From Triplophysa rosa (lineage: Eukaryota; Chordata; Actinopteri; Cypriniformes; Nemacheilidae): 64,000 bases of DNA. The stretch is from NCBI RefSeq assembly GCF_024868665.1, contig NC_079895.1, forward strand, positions 9,876,569-9,940,568, given 5' to 3'. Positions 31,431 to 44,625 of this stretch are shown here, one piece after another. The position numbers were made by a program, and so were the translations under genes. Numbering within the stretch: position 1 is the stretch's first letter; every line of letters begins with the position of its first letter. Below the pieces are notes generated by a model. The model had not been told where the DNA came from and searched no databases. It saw nothing but the letters and a program-made list of their open reading frames with translations.

Positions 31431-34400
31431 GTGAGTGAAAATGTGCTTGAACCTCAGAAAACAGATAATAAGCAGTATTTCAGTGTGTGACTGTGTGAAA
31501 ACCATGAATAATGATTGTTTACCGAACACGTTTGCCATGGTTTGCACAAACAACATCGCCCCACATCACTGATAAAAGTGATAATTCACCCAAAAATAAC
31601 TCACCCTCTTGTCATTTCAAACCTGTTTGACTTTATTCTGCAGAACACAAAAAAAAGATATTTTGAAGAATGTTGGTGACCGAACAACGGCGGTACCCAT
31701 TTACTTCTTTTGAATTGACACAAAACCTATGCAATGCTATGTCAATGGGTACCGCTGTTTCTTGGTTACCAGCATTCTTCAAAATATCTTCTTTTGTGTT
31801 GTGCAGATGATGATGACAGAGTTTTCATTTTTGTGTGAACTATCGCTTTAAGCCAGAATTTACCTTGAACAAACGGATTGATATTTAGAAAGTGCGACAG
31901 GGTTTTACACTCTTGGAAATTGTAACATCAAACTGGTTTAGAAGAAACTATCATACAAATTACTGGTTACCTTTAACATCTTCTTTGGAACCAAAAATAA
32001 AAACTTTTGTAGAGTTGAGTTTTGTAGAGGTACTGCTGGTAAGTCAAATATAGTAATATTATAAAGATGCTAATTTTCTTTTCTGTCTAACTGATGTTTA
32101 CTATACAGTAATTGCCTTTGATCATCCATAAAAGCCTCATTCATTTCCATCTCAGGGAGTGAATGCTGCTTATGATATTCTCATAGTCTGTAATCTGAAC
32201 ATCTGTGAGCTTGTTCAGCGGCTGCTATTCAGGAGAAAATCAGCTGACGTAAGTGTCTTTTGTTACTTTTGCCCTCTTCTATAAGTAAGCGATAAAATCT
32301 GTGGATTGATAATTATCTTCCTATTTCCATTCAGATTGGGGAGTTGGTGAGGAACGGTTTGCTTGTGAGGTTGGCTATTCTCTTTTTTGGAGGATCCTTT
32401 CTGTTATATGCAAGATGGAGGATCATGGGAACTGGGCCTCCTTCCTTCACTGAAGTGGATAACCCAGCATCCTTTGCTGAAAATGTCATCCTGAGGGTAA
32501 GCATACTGCTCGCTTGGGGATTTTCTACTCTTTGAGCCATAGTCTTTTTCTCATACTCTCTAAATAACCTTCTTTCTTTGATTGGCAGATTGTGAACTAT
32601 AATTACTACTACTCGTTGAATGCCTGGCTGCTGCTGTGTCCCTGGTGGCTGTGTTTTGATTGGTCAATGGGCTGTGTGCCTCTGATTAAATCAGCCAGTG
32701 ATTGGAGGATCGTCTGGCCTCTTGTGCTTTGGTGCTGTCTGTTAGGCTTGGTAAGCCAAGCTCTGTGCTCACTGGACAGCAGTAAAAGAAGGTAACAGAA
32801 GCAGTATCATAGTAAAACAACATATGCTTTGTGTAAACATAAATGAAGAGTGATGATTCGAAAAATGGCCAGTAGAGATTCCAAAAACACAATGCTGACA
32901 TTGTTTCACGGTATTCAGCTTGAGGTGCATTAAAAGTTACATATATCTGCATTTTCATGCTAATGATAAGACTGTTGTTTAATATACTAAATCGGGGTTG
33001 AGCCTATACAAATGATGCTTCCTGTTATTTTAGGACTCTGACATTTGGCCTGGTACTGCTGGTAATTCCTTTTCTGCCAGCCAGTAATCTGTTCTTCAGG
33101 GTGGGCTTTGTGATAGCCGAGCGGGTGCTGTACCTCTCCTCCGCTGGGTACTGCCTCATTCTGGCCTACGCCGTGGGCTACTGTAGCTGCCGCTGGAGGA
33201 AACACAGGGTATGTGTCCTGTATTACACCAATTTCTCTATTTATCACCTCCTAATATTCACCATCAGACCATAATTCACTGTTACTAATGTTACGTTGAG
33301 TATGTGTGTGTTCACGTCTCGTGTAAATGTGTGTGTGGGCTGACCGCAGAGGCTGCTGAGAGCGGTCACGTTGATGCTGCTGTGTGTGAACGTGGCTCGC
33401 TCTGCACAGCGCAGTCAACAGTGGAGGTCTGAGCAGAGTCTCTTCACCAGCGCCCTGTCTGTCTGCCCTCTCAACGCCAAGGTGAGACTGCACGGCTATC
33501 CTGTGGAGAACACAACCACTAACTATAACTCACCAGCGTTTCATTGTTAAAATGCATTACAGTAACTACAGCCTAACCATCAACGCATACAGTGCCTATG
33601 AGTGAATAGCTGTGAGTTATATTTGTATAATCTGCATAGTGTTTATTATTTTATTATATTATTGAATAATAGATGGATTAGATGGATGAGTATTCTAATG
33701 TTTTCTTTTGTTGAACAGGTACATTACAATGTTGGCAAAAACCTTGCTGACAAAGGCAACCAGAGCGCTGCAGTCAAATACTACAAGGAAGCTGTGAGGT
33801 AAAAAAACATTTCATCATATTCTTTTTGCCAAAAATACTAAATTTAGTCTTTCAGCACTTTTAAACAGTGCAGCTTTATCATCTGTGATTTCAGGGTGCA
33901 CTGTGGGAACTCTTTTTTTTCTGTCTCACATGGAATATACATTTACTCCAAAGCTCTTTTCCAAAATCCAAAAAGTGACTGGTTTGAAATGCTCTTCATA
34001 GGCAAAAGCTTCACGTGTATTACTCCTCACAAATATTATTTCTCAATACAGATTACACCCCAAGTATGTTCATGCTATGAACAATCTTGGTAACATATTA
34101 AAGGAAAGAAATGAGCTACATGAAGCTGAGGAGCTCCTGTCAGCTGCCGTTCATATCCAGTAAGGCATGAGGATTATTTGAAACACACGTAGCAGTATTT
34201 ATTTACCTTTAATATAATAAGTAATTTGTAACCTTTGTTATATTTATTGATTCATATAGGCCTGATTTTGCTGCAGCTTGGATGAATTTAGGTATTGTGC
34301 AGAACAGTCTGAAGAAGTTTGATGAGGCTGAACTGAGCTATTGGAACGCAATTAAATTCAGGAAGAAATACCCAGACTGTTACTACAACTTGGGACGTCT

Positions 34401-36736
34401 GGTAAGCGACGTTTTTTCGATGCTATTTTTAATCCCACTGTTATTACACCTAAAACATGGTCGGAATATGAGAAAACATGTTGGGAGTCTATTTCACATT
34501 TTTTCATGGGCTATTCTGTGAACATTCATTCTGCCTGTGTAAGTACAAACCAACATGGGGCAATTTATTATTAATTATAGCACGAAATTGCCCATTCTGG
34601 TGTGTAATGACATGCTATTTTGTGTCTGTGAAATTCAGATGCTTCCTGTATTTCAAGTACTATGATTGATTTGAAATTATTTTTATTAAAGCTGTGGTCT
34701 AGCAGTTAGTGCACATACTACAGATGTTGAACCTTGCTGTTCAAATCTGGATTGTTTTTTGTTTTAAATGCCTCTTAAATACAATAATATACAATATGTT
34801 AAGTCTCAGGAAGTTTCGGGTTGTACAGATATGACAGATGTGACGGTTGGTGTTTGATGGTTTTGTATGATCTGTAGCTTTGTCCAAAGATATACCCATT
34901 GCCTGAAACACAGGACTAATGTTAAAGCACTGTTATGGGGCTACTTTGGCAACACTGGCATGTTTTGACTCTACTGGTTAGGGATGCAACGAAATGAAAA
35001 TTCTTGGCCGAAGCCGAACATGATGTGAAACACTTGGCCGAAGGCCGAATAATACCGAACATGGTTTTTTGCATTTCTTCTATTTATTAAGCTATTTTTT
35101 TCACTATTGCACAAACTGAATAGTCAAAATGTGCTTTTTATAATTTGTCTTGCTTTTCAATAAAATACAATACAACTTAATATAAAATTGAGCAAAACAA
35201 AGTAAATTCAAACAAAAAACTGAGCCCTCTCCCTTCATGAATAGCCTATATTAATTAGGCCTATAACTGACTGCTAAACGAATGTAATGTAAGTTACTCT
35301 GTACCCCTACAACAAAACAGTTCATTAAAAACTGTCATTCCACATTAGGCCTATAAACTAAAAATACGAATAAACTAAAACTGTTGGATTATTATAGGCT
35401 ACATTGCAAAATGATTTGAGAAAAAAAAACATCCAATGCAAGCAATTCTGACTGATGCTGACTGACAACCATTTCAGTTCACATCTCCCCCAAACTCCGC
35501 CCACAAAAGATGACTGTTCTCTCAGAAGGTACACTCGTGGCCAGGATGCACAGAACATACTTTGACAAGTTGTTTAGTACAGGGAACTGTGTGCATGCGA
35601 CCACTGTATGATGTCAAAGGATGTCACGGGGGGACAGCCCGCTTCCGTCTGAAGTAAAGTTACCGACCGGTAAAGACGCTTTCATTTGGAAATTTACTTC
35701 CGTGCGGCAAGTCCCGTGCTGTGTCTTTCTCTGACACTTTAAAATGCTCCGCGCACATGCACACGCACACGCACTGCCAAAATGTTTGCGGCAGTAATAA
35801 AGCGCACGCATGTCTCTGTCTCTGTCTCTCTCTCTCTGCGCTGGTTGCTGCTTGATCGTATCACGAGTCATGTTCGGTAAAATTTATTTGGCCATTTCAC
35901 ATTTTCGGCCGAACATTTTCGGTGGCCGAACATTCGGTGCATCCCTGCTACTGGTGAGTAGTTTGTGACTGCAATTTGTTTCCTGTATCTCCAGTATGCA
36001 GACCTGAACCGCAGCATAGACGCGCTGAACGCCTGGAGGAACGCCACCATGCTGAAGCCCGACCACAGCCTGGCCTGGAACAACATGGTCATACTATTGG
36101 ACAACACTGGTAAAAAACGTATTTCATTAGATCAAACAAAAACAGTAGATTAATAAATGCCGTCACTAACACAATTCATAAATATAATACATTTAGTGAT
36201 TTAGTGGTTACGTTTCTATTCGTATTCTTGTGGATGTTATACAGTCTGGAATTCTTGATTCTGATTGGTCAATTATATGGTCAGTTTTATATAATGGTTG
36301 CTAATCTGTATGATGCTTGTCCCAAATAACAAATCTCCCACACAGCTGTGCTAAGTCTCTGGTAGCACTCCGCATTCTTCTTGAAGAAAACAATTTCAAA
36401 TCAATATCTCATGTCCTTTATTTATTTGGTAAATAGCTGTATAAGTAAGATAATGTATAGATAATACTGCACGTTGGGGCCCTGGTCGGCCTGTTGGGGT
36501 TTATTTTGCAATGATAGCTGGCTGTACGTTATTCCTTTTGCATTTCAGTTTAGCCATTCAGTATAGATCTGTGTTCGTCCAGACAGGCGCAGTCATGTAT
36601 GCATAAACTGAGCGAGTGTTCTCATTAAACGTGACCTTGACCCTGCCCTTGGGGGTAAACAGATGATCTTGGCCTCTTCCCAAATCTTCCGCCTTCTCAT
36701 TTTTGTCTGGTGTCGCAAGTATAGCAGTGTGTGAGT

Positions 36737-36771
<35 letters not shown>

Positions 36772-39501
36772 GTGAACTTCCACTCTGCAGATGCTGAGCG
36801 TCAGGTGCACACTGCCACATGGGGCCATGCTGCATAATTAGTTCACCCTTTACAACAATTAACTCCTGCATCCCATCCTCTCACCCCCTTATCTCTTCAC
36901 AGACCTCACAGGGACGGGTAACTTAATATATATATTATATAATAATATTTTTAAATGCTGACCCTTGATTATTTTTTTGTGTGTGTTAAGAGCGAATTGC
37001 ATAAGGAAAAATGTTTTTCCTTTGGTGATATTCAATATATTTCCAGCAATCTATCACAAATATATTGTGGATATATATTTGTTTAGGGTCTATTAAGGAT
37101 TAGAGCTGTTTATTTAGGGCATTAAAATGTACGTAGATGCATACTTGCTTGTTTACTCATAATACAAAAAGTTTCCGTTCTGACGATATGTTACAGGATT
37201 AACAGAGGATGTCCTTTCTGGTAAATGCCGGCATAAGATCCCAACATGATTAGACCGGAAGAGCAAGAATCAGCAATGCTTGAAATTTATGTATTAAAAG
37301 CTTTGTGTGTTGTTTTAAAGCCACTCTTCCCTGCCGTGTGGAGAATGGTGCGATTCCCCGACAGAAGTCGTTTATTCAGAAACGTCTCCCAGGCAGGTTG
37401 GCCCTCCCTTGAGAGTCCTGGCACGGTCCATTTTCCCTGCCAAAAATAAATAAATAAAAACCTTCTCCCCCTGCGTGTTTCAAGCCCCACTCAATCCCAA
37501 AATTACACTTGAGAAAAATATTACCTACTATCGTTTTCCTGTAAAATTAAACCGATGGATTCGGGAAAGTGTGAAAATGTTGGGTTTCACCACATGTTTA
37601 GGTTTCAGCGGTGAAGAAAAATCCTCTGCAGCTCATGAATTTGATAAGGGTCAGCCGGTGAGAGTAGATTTGTGTGAGTCTGTGGTTACAGGGAGTTTTG
37701 ACATCCCGATCAATAAGTCAGTAGCCCTTGTGTTGGCCTCTAATTAGGAAACTAAAAGAATCAGCCATGTGTGAAGGGGGAAAAACTACTCTGGAGAGCA
37801 CTGCCACACCAGAGAAATCCACCCTGCACAGTCAACAAACATTTAGTGAATTATACTATATATGCTTGTTCTTTTGATGATCTATAGAACCAAAAGTTAA
37901 AATCATTTGGATTTTTTTTATATAACTCACCAGCTTAGTTTGTAACATTTCTCCCACCTGAGAGTAACGGGAGCTAATGGTGAGATGTGCTGACCACCAG
38001 GCCGTGGCTCCAGCATGTTCCACAGTTCTAAATCGCAACAATTTTTGATTGCATGCCCATTCAAAATGTGATACTGTAATTCTTGATGGTTGTTCAGGAT
38101 GGTTGCTAGGGAATTGCTATGCAGTTGCTAAGGTGTCATGGATGGCTACTGTACAGTAGGTGTTACTCGCAGGCTCAAATAAAAAGTTCACCCCAAAGTC
38201 TCGATGAATCTCTCATCCCTAAATATATATTGACACCCTCCTTCAATATAATACTATGAAATGGTACTGTATTAAAAATAGTTTGCATTATAACCAGGGT
38301 GTGTACAGACATTTTCAGGATTTTCAAGGACTTTTCAAACACAACGTTTGGATTTTCAAGGACTACAATTGGACAGGGTTCATACAAGTTGCTTGAAGTA
38401 CTTAAATTTGCCTTTTTAAATTCCAGTCCTGGAGTAAAAGTAGTTAAGTAAACCACAGTTTTATTTTTTCGTGTTTTTACAAATATTTGTGAATAATCAA
38501 AAAGATGAATGATTTAAGCACTTTTCAAGCACCTTTTCATCATTTCATTTATATTGCCTTCAATAATTTAAGCACGTTTCAAGTACCTCTTCATAAATAT
38601 GGCGTTTTTCAAGGGTTTTCCACGACCTTAAAAGGCAAGTTCAAGAACTTCAAGCACTTTGTGTACGAACCTCTATTACTCCCTTTAGGCATTACTAAAT
38701 TTACAAAAAAGCACATCCTGTCATACTTAATTTCTTAAGTAATAGGGATGCCTACTATTGCAAGCACCACAGACTACTTCACAGTTAATGCAATATTTCA
38801 TGTTTGTTTTTTATTACAGGCAACCTGGCTCAGGCTGAGCTGATTGGAAAGGAAGCATTAAAGATATTGCCAAAAGATCACACCATCATGTTCTCTCTCG
38901 CTAATGTCCTTGGGAAACAGGAGAAATACAAGGTTACATTTGTTTCTTGCGCTACAATATACTTGTCAGTGTTTCTCATCCAGACACACATTTCAGAGAC
39001 CTTTTCACATACACAGATCTATTACAGACAAAAAACAACACATGTTCTATTATTCACTCAGGAGTCCGAAGGATTCTTTCTCAGCGCTCTGAAGATCAAC
39101 CCAAACGTTGCCAGTTGCCATGGCAATCTTGGTAAGTCTTCCAGGGATCCCACTGGCAATTCTGTATTGTCACAAAAACAGTTGTTCAGGTTCGACTTCT
39201 GCAATGTTACGCGATACAGGCATAAATCGGTATGTTTTGAATCAATAAACAAAGCAAAGAAGCTGTGATTCTTTTTCCATTCACACAAGACCATCACTGT
39301 GTTACTGTGAGGTGTGTTGATTTAAGTGACGAGACTCTTTGTGCCGTTGCAGCTGTTCTTTATCACCGTTGGGGAAAACTAGACTTAGCAAAGAAGCACT
39401 ATGAACTGGCTCTTCTGCTGGACGCCAGCACTCCAGGAACCAAGGAGAACTACAACATGCTGAAGCGTAAACTGGAACAGAGGCACAGGACTGTTGGATA
39501 A
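28626..39501 (+). CDS. tmtc4: TMTC4, transmembrane and TPR protein, complete, 17 coding exons
   Basis: TMTC1-4 are ER membrane O-mannosyltransferases that act on cadherin-type substrates; TMTC4 is also linked to ER calcium handling (family knowledge). Exons: 28626-28787, 29499-29614, 30164-30380, 31143-31227, 31336-31430, 32156-32248, 32335-32496, 32589-32791, 33034-33208, 33350-33481, 33719-33798, 34052-34159, 34260-34401, 35995-36109, 38820-38932, 39062-39131, 39353-39501. All junctions are GT-AG and in phase, giving 2217 nt and 738 aa, close to the vertebrate length. An N-terminal signal-anchor helix precedes [11 protein letters not shown], the luminal loop with the conserved acidic pair. 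Further membrane helices and the DUF1736 region ([37 protein letters not shown]) follow, then TPRs from [15 protein letters not shown] to the end. The start has a strong context (AAGATGG) but is overlapped by two upstream ORFs. Confidence 0.97.
28900..29381. mobile_element. hAT-type MITE in tmtc4 intron 1
   Basis: The ends CAGTGTTGGGTGTAACTAGT and TAACTTACCCAACACTG are inverted. GTGATGAT flanks both sides (28892-28899, 29382-29389). The 482-bp interior is full of TAATTAC modules and has no coding capacity. Confidence 0.9.
31573..31851. repeat. Palindromic MITE family copy 5, tmtc4 intron 5
   Basis: TAAAAGTGATAATTCACCC and the mirrored TGTGAACTATCGCTTTA ends. It is transcribed in the tmtc4 pre-mRNA, where it could fold. 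Confidence 0.85.
32156..33481 (+). CDS. tmtc4: tmtc4 exons 6-10: central membrane region (DUF1736)
   Basis: These exons are close together. Exon 7 has [20 protein letters not shown] and exon 8 has [20 protein letters not shown] followed by [17 protein letters not shown]. Exon 9 has [20 protein letters not shown] and exon 10 has [18 protein letters not shown]. The hydrophobic blocks are consistent with membrane helices and the last exon moves into the luminal TPR part. The motif order and spacing match TMTC4 better than TMTC1-3, as judged from recall of the family. Confidence 0.95.
33719..39501 (+). CDS. tmtc4: tmtc4 exons 11-17: TPR array and C-terminus
   Basis: Successive TPR-like units can be read: [11 protein letters not shown] with [14 protein letters not shown], then [100 protein letters not shown] and [20 protein letters not shown]. 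The protein ends [10 protein letters not shown] and has no KDEL-type tail. Intron 13 contains a complete hAT element ending 47 bp before exon 14. Intron 14 is 2.7 kb and includes a (GA)n tract and unique sequence. Confidence 0.95.
34979..35947. mobile_element. hAT-type element in tmtc4 intron 13
   Basis: The left end is TAGGGATGCAACGAAATG and the right end is CGGTGCATCCCTG. The flanks are CTACTGGT on both sides (34971-34978, 35948-35955). GGCCGAA modules near both ends are inverted. The 969 bp carry no transposase. Confidence 0.9.
36738..36769. repeat. (GA)n microsatellite in tmtc4 intron 14
   Basis: About 15 GA units following GTGAGTGAGT. Confidence 0.95.
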
Positions 39502-39561
39502 CACCGCTTTTGATAACTGCATGCCACAGATGTTATCTTTGTATGTTATCTACATAACTTA

Positions 39562-39567
39562 ATTAAA
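39562..39567 (+). promoter_or_regulatory. Candidate TMTC4 polyadenylation signal ATTAAA
   Basis: ATTAAA lies 61 bp after the stop codon, followed by GT- and T-rich sequence (TTCACCTTTGTCTTT). No AATAAA occurs before the LINE begins. The 3' UTR would be very short if this site is used. Confidence 0.45.
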
Positions 39568-39568
39568 A

Positions 39569-41707
39569 TTGATCTTACTAATGTTCACCTTTGTCTTTAA
39601 TGAACACACACAGATGACACGGTGGCACGGTAAGTCATCGCTCGATGACTTGACCAGCAAATTGGGCACTATTTTCTCTAATACATTAGAAGCTGTCGCA
39701 CCTATGAAGTCAAAAAAGATTAATGAGAAAAACGCAGCACCATGGTACAATAGCACCACTCGCGCCCTTAAAAGAGAAACACGTAAACTGGAGCGCAAAT
39801 GGAAACAAACCCAATTAGAGGTCTTTAAAATTGCGTGGAAAGAGAGTGCAAACTGTTATAAAAAGGCACTAAAAGCAGCAAAGGCCGAGCACCTCCGTAA
39901 CCTCATAGAAACTAACAAAAACAATCCAAGGTTTTTATTTAGTACAGTTGCTAAACTAACAAATAAACAGACTTCACCTGACCTGGGTATTCCGCCGCAC
40001 CTTGGTAGCAATGATTTCATGAACTTTTTTACAGAGAAAATCGAAAACATACGAGACAAAATAGTAAAATCTCAACCTCCAAGTCTGTCCTATAAATTAG
40101 TACCAACCATCGCCCCAAAAGAAAGGCTACAGTGTTTTTCACCTATAAAACAGGAAGATTTAATTAAACTTATTGCAACATCTAAACCTACAACTTGCTT
40201 ATTAGACCCCATACCAACTAAATTATTAAAAGAGTTATTACCCGTTGCAATTGAGCCCATTTATAACATTATCAACTCGTCAATTAATCTAGGCCATGTC
40301 CCAGGAGCCTTTAAACTGGCCGTCATTAAGCCTCTTATCAAGAAACCAAACTTAGACCCCAATGAACTAGGAAACTATAGACCGATTTCAAATCTCCCTT
40401 TCCTGTCTAAAATACTAGAAAAAGTAGTGTCCACTCAGTTGTGCTCTTTCTTACAAAATAATGACATACACGAAAAATTCCAGTCAGGTTTTAGACCGCA
40501 TCATAGTACTGAAACTGCACTCGTTAAAATTACAAACGACCTGCTCATAGCATCAGATAAAGGTAACATCTCACTCCTAGTCCTGCTCGACCTTAGTGCT
40601 GCGTTCGATACTGTAGACCATAAAATACTTCTAGATCGCTTACACAATTATACCGGTATTCAGGGACAGGCACTACAATGGTTCAGATCTTACTTATCAG
40701 ACCGACATCAATTTGTCCATTTAAATGGGGAATCATCAAATCTAACGCAAGTAAATTATGGATTACCTCAGGGATCGGTTTTAGGACCCTTGCTATTCTC
40801 CATATACATGCTGCCCCTTGGAAACATTATTAGAAAACATGGAATTAGCTTCCACTGTTATGCAGATGATACTCAGCTATATATCTCATCAAGACCAGAT
40901 GATTCCTTCCAGCTATCCAAATTGGCAGAGTGCATCGAAGATATAAAACATTGGATGACTTGTAATTTCCTTCTTTTAAATTCTAATAAAACAGAAATAT
41001 TACTTATCGGACCAAAGACACGTGAGCAGAATATTTCGGATTATGACCTGCAAATTGAAGGCTGCACTGTTACTCCAACAAATACAGTTAAAGACCTTGG
41101 CGTTATATTAGACAGCAACCTGTCATTTAAAAATCACATCTCAAATGTCACAAAAACAGCCTTCTTCCACCTTAGAAATGTTGCCAAATTGCGAAATATT
41201 TTATGTGTGGCTGATGCAGAGAAGCTTATTCATGCATTTGTGACCTCAAGACTTGACTACTGTAATGCACTGCTTAGTGGTTGTCCTGCAGCATCAATAA
41301 ACAAACTACAGTTAGTTCAGAATGCAGCTGCCAGAGTTCTAACCAGGTCCAGAAAATACGATCACATAACCCCAATGTTATCAACCCTTCACTGGTTACC
41401 CATTAAGTATCGTATTGACTTTAAAGTTCTTTTAATTACTTATAAAGCCTTAAACGGTTTAGCCCCTACCTACATAACAGAGCTTCTACCACACTACAAC
41501 CCATCACGCTCTCTAAGATCTCAAAACTCCAGACTTTTGATAACACCTAGAATAACTAAATCCACCAAAGGGGGTAGAGCTTTCTCATACGTAGCACCTA
41601 AACTCTGGAATAGCCTCCCCGATACTATTCGAGGGTCAGACACACTCTCCCAATTTAAATCTAGATTAAAGACACATCTTTTCAGCCAAGCATTCACTAA
41701 TACATAG
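39569..41707 (+). CDS. LINE reverse transcriptase ORF fragment, uninterrupted
   Basis: This open frame of 712 codons encodes a non-LTR reverse transcriptase: [17 protein letters not shown], then [35 protein letters not shown] (about residue 344), [19 protein letters not shown] and the active site [11 protein letters not shown] (about residue 430). The C-terminus [20 protein letters not shown] to [12 protein letters not shown] is typical of L2/CR1 elements. There is no stop or frameshift, suggesting a young copy. The first ~15 codons are probably flank rather than element. Without its endonuclease it is not expected to move by itself. Confidence 0.88.
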   Translation: MILLMFTFVFNEHTQMTRWHGKSSLDDLTSKLGTIFSNTLEAVAPMKSKKINEKNAAPWYNSTTRALKRETRKLERKWKQTQLEVFKIAWKESANCYKKALKAAKAEHLRNLIETNKNNPRFLFSTVAKLTNKQTSPDLGIPPHLGSNDFMNFFTEKIENIRDKIVKSQPPSLSYKLVPTIAPKERLQCFSPIKQEDLIKLIATSKPTTCLLDPIPTKLLKELLPVAIEPIYNIINSSINLGHVPGAFKLAVIKPLIKKPNLDPNELGNYRPISNLPFLSKILEKVVSTQLCSFLQNNDIHEKFQSGFRPHHSTETALVKITNDLLIASDKGNISLLVLLDLSAAFDTVDHKILLDRLHNYTGIQGQALQWFRSYLSDRHQFVHLNGESSNLTQVNYGLPQGSVLGPLLFSIYMLPLGNIIRKHGISFHCYADDTQLYISSRPDDSFQLSKLAECIEDIKHWMTCNFLLLNSNKTEILLIGPKTREQNISDYDLQIEGCTVTPTNTVKDLGVILDSNLSFKNHISNVTKTAFFHLRNVAKLRNILCVADAEKLIHAFVTSRLDYCNALLSGCPAASINKLQLVQNAAARVLTRSRKYDHITPMLSTLHWLPIKYRIDFKVLLITYKALNGLAPTYITELLPHYNPSRSLRSQNSRLLITPRITKSTKGGRAFSYVAPKLWNSLPDTIRGSDTLSQFKSRLKTHLFSQAFTNT

Positions 41708-42767
41708 CTAATGAACAGCAGCTACGCTAATTATTCTCTTTCTGTTTCTGCCCTCGCCTCGGGATGCCCATCCCGAGGTAGGGAGAGATTCCGCCAGGCC
41801 CAGATGAACGTCATATGCCCATCCACAACTAGAGATTACGCCAGCTACATCGGAAAATCCCGTGCCATCCTCCTGCGAGAGCCTGCGGACTGACTGACCA
41901 TCCAGCTCCATCCAAGGCAATTCCATCACCACCCAAGAAAAAGGCGACCATCTGGCCGGCCCAGCTCAGACAATTCCATCCCCAGCCGAGAGCAAAGACG
42001 GACTACCTGTCACATAAATGCTAAATTTACAATACTTGGTATTTAATGCTAAACTTACATCACACGACAGCAGTTTGAAGTTATGGCTGCACTCAGTGAC
42101 TTTGATTGGAGGTAGCTGGGTGGGTGTTGTGGGGAGTGGGGGGGCTTGTTGGTTGTGGTTCGGGGCGTTTCATTTGTTGGGACTGTGTGGATCTGGTCTG
42201 GTTGGTCTTGTTTTGTGGTCGATGTCGGACAACAGAGGAATAAAGTTAATTATGCCATTACTACTTTTCCCTGGTTGTTCCTCTGTTGTCTGTTGTTGAT
42301 CGCGGAATGAGACCGGGTTGGACCTGCACGGTTTCGGCGGGTGGGGCTTCCTGGGTCGCGGCTCGTGGGCTCTCCCTGTTCTTCGTGGACGTTGCTCGGT
42401 GGCTTTGGTCGGGGTCACTGAGTGCAGCCATGACACGTCAGAGGAGATCTGGCCCTCCCGGCTGAGCCTGGTTTCTCCCGAGGTTTTTTTTTCTCCATTA
42501 TTCAGCATTGGAGTTTGGGTTCCTCGCCACAGCAGAGCAGTGCAGTGTTGGCTTGCTCACCGGGAGACTGCATTTATTTATTTATTTATTTATTTATTTA
42601 TTAGATATTATTTATTATAATGATCTTGCTTGGTCTATAAACACCATGCACTGTGCTGTGTTTTACCTTTCTGTGTTTTTCTTATTTGCTCCTGTAAAGC
42701 TGCTTTGGAACAATGCACATTGTGAAAAGCGCTATATAAATAAAATTGAATTGAATTGAATTGAATT
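39610..42767 (+). mobile_element. 5'-truncated L2/CR1-type LINE
   Basis: The element contains the distal part of ORF2, a ~1-kb 3' UTR and a 3' tail of short ATTGA-type repeats (42745-42767) after GCGCTATATAAATAAA, typical of fish L2 elements. The endonuclease domain is missing, so it is 5'-truncated as in most LINE insertions. The left junction is approximate, because coding continues without a break from TMTC4 3' flanking sequence. I saw no convincing target-site duplication. A (TTTA)n run lies at 42570-42603. Confidence 0.85.
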
Positions 42768-44176
42768 AATAAAGGTTTAAGCGTCTCAAATGATTTTGTC
42801 ACGTGTAATTGTAGTCTCAAGACATATGGAACGTATCCACCATCTTCACTTTCATCTTTGACCTCATGTTATGTCAGCTGGGCCTCTATTTATTAGTCTG
42901 TTACACTTTGTAATTGGAAAGTATGTTTTCGTTGGCCGTCCACCGAGTATGTATCCAACTATGGACATCTTAACAAATCACGTTTAAAAAAAGTTGAGTT
43001 ACTATAAGTGAGACGCACCAGTATCTGACATTACAAGGCCAGCGGTTTCTGTTAGAGTGTTTGTTTACATACCTTTCACAGTATCCATCATATGTGTCTT
43101 CTGGAATGGATTGTGGCCTTTCGTTCCTTCAAAGTCTCTGTAGTTAATGTTGGAAAGAGTCAATGTTCTGATGTGCCTATGTCAGGGGCTGAAGGGTCAC
43201 CCCAAGTAGGAAGTCAGCAGCCATGACTGCAAAGAAAACAGTGAAGTGCAGAATGAGGGCTTCAAAGGAGCTGGAACATAGTCCCTGGGGGCATCACGCA
43301 CACGCTGGCTGTTCTTGAAAGTTAGTGGGCTGACCTCAAGACACAATTTCAGTCAACAAGTCATCTTGGTTGAAAGTGCATGGTGGTTGTATTTGTTCAC
43401 CTGCTTCCTTCATCCGTCTGGAAATGTGAAGACCTGGATCGCACGTGTAGTGCTGGGATGACAGGGGTTATGGTTGTGGTGATACCGGCTTCACATCTAA
43501 ATGACCAGTTATAATATATTGCTATCATAAAAACGCACTGGTTCAGTTATTATGCGAACGGTGCAGAGAGGCATTACAAGAATCTACTCGAAAGAAATGA
43601 GAAAAAACTGAGTTGTCTGTACATATAACATTTGCTCTGAATTCCTCTGAGCAGTTATGAGCATGTAGGTCTAGAGGTTTTGTAAGGGAGGATCAAAGCA
43701 GATGCTACCATGTGACAAATAGAAAAACTGCATACTTTAGTCTGACAAGAATCAACAACTGCAATACATGGTGTTAACTTAGTGTAATTAAATAATTCAT
43801 GTGTTTGTACTGTCAAGGCAGAAACCATACATTTTATTTGGAAAAAGATGTGATTTTCAATTTAATGTTCTTATGGATAGTTTGTGTTTGCAGCACATTC
43901 TCAGAACACACATATTGAAATCTTTTCTCTAATAATGAACTTCGTTTTTAAACAGTTAAAAGTGTTTATCTTGGAGCTGGTTAAAAATATGATAAATTAG
44001 TTTTTGTTTAAAATAATGAAATCTACATGGTGTAAAAATAAAAGACAGAAATACGTAACTTTTGCATTTATATCGCCATCTCTGTTTGAAACGTAAATTG
44101 CAGGTTACTTTACGTGGGTTGTAGTGAAATGACGTCAAACTGACATTTCCCACTCCTACTGACAACTTATAAATCA

Positions 44177-44625
44177 ATAGACCAATTTTTTGTTTGCAAA
44201 CAGTGTGATGCGATTCTGTGGGCGGAGCCGAACTGGTGGCAGAAAGCATCTAAATTATCGTTCTTAACTAACGTAACATAATTTATTTTGCATTTGTGTG
44301 TGATGAACAGTATAGAAAACCTTACCTGAAATAAAATAAACACAGAGAAACGAGTATTCCGGATGATTTCTTCAGTCCTTACCTGTTCGTTTAATGGCTT
44401 GTTTAGCCTAAAATGTCATATTCAACGACGGTATTCCATAGGAAATAACACCATAATTTTTGCCATTCCTATTCTGACATTCACTAACACAAAAACACAT
44501 TTTTGAAGGAACTGTATCCTACGTTTCATTCATTGCTGCTTTGTTTCCACTGTTTTTCTGCCACCAGTATGCGCGCGCAGCTGGCAGTGAGGTAACCGTG
44601 ATGTCGACTCCAAATTGGTCTATAG
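44177..44625. repeat. Palindromic element (ATAGACCAATTT ends)
   Basis: ATAGACCAATTTTTTG at the left is mirrored by CCAAATTGGTCTATAG at the right. AACTGGTGGCAGAAAG and TTTTCTGCCACCAGT form inner arms. Confidence 0.75.

Noticed and set aside
38804..39268. 154-codon frame spanning tmtc4 exons 15-16
   Set aside because: It joins two exons through the unspliced intron; the donor at 38933 and acceptor at 39061 are clear.
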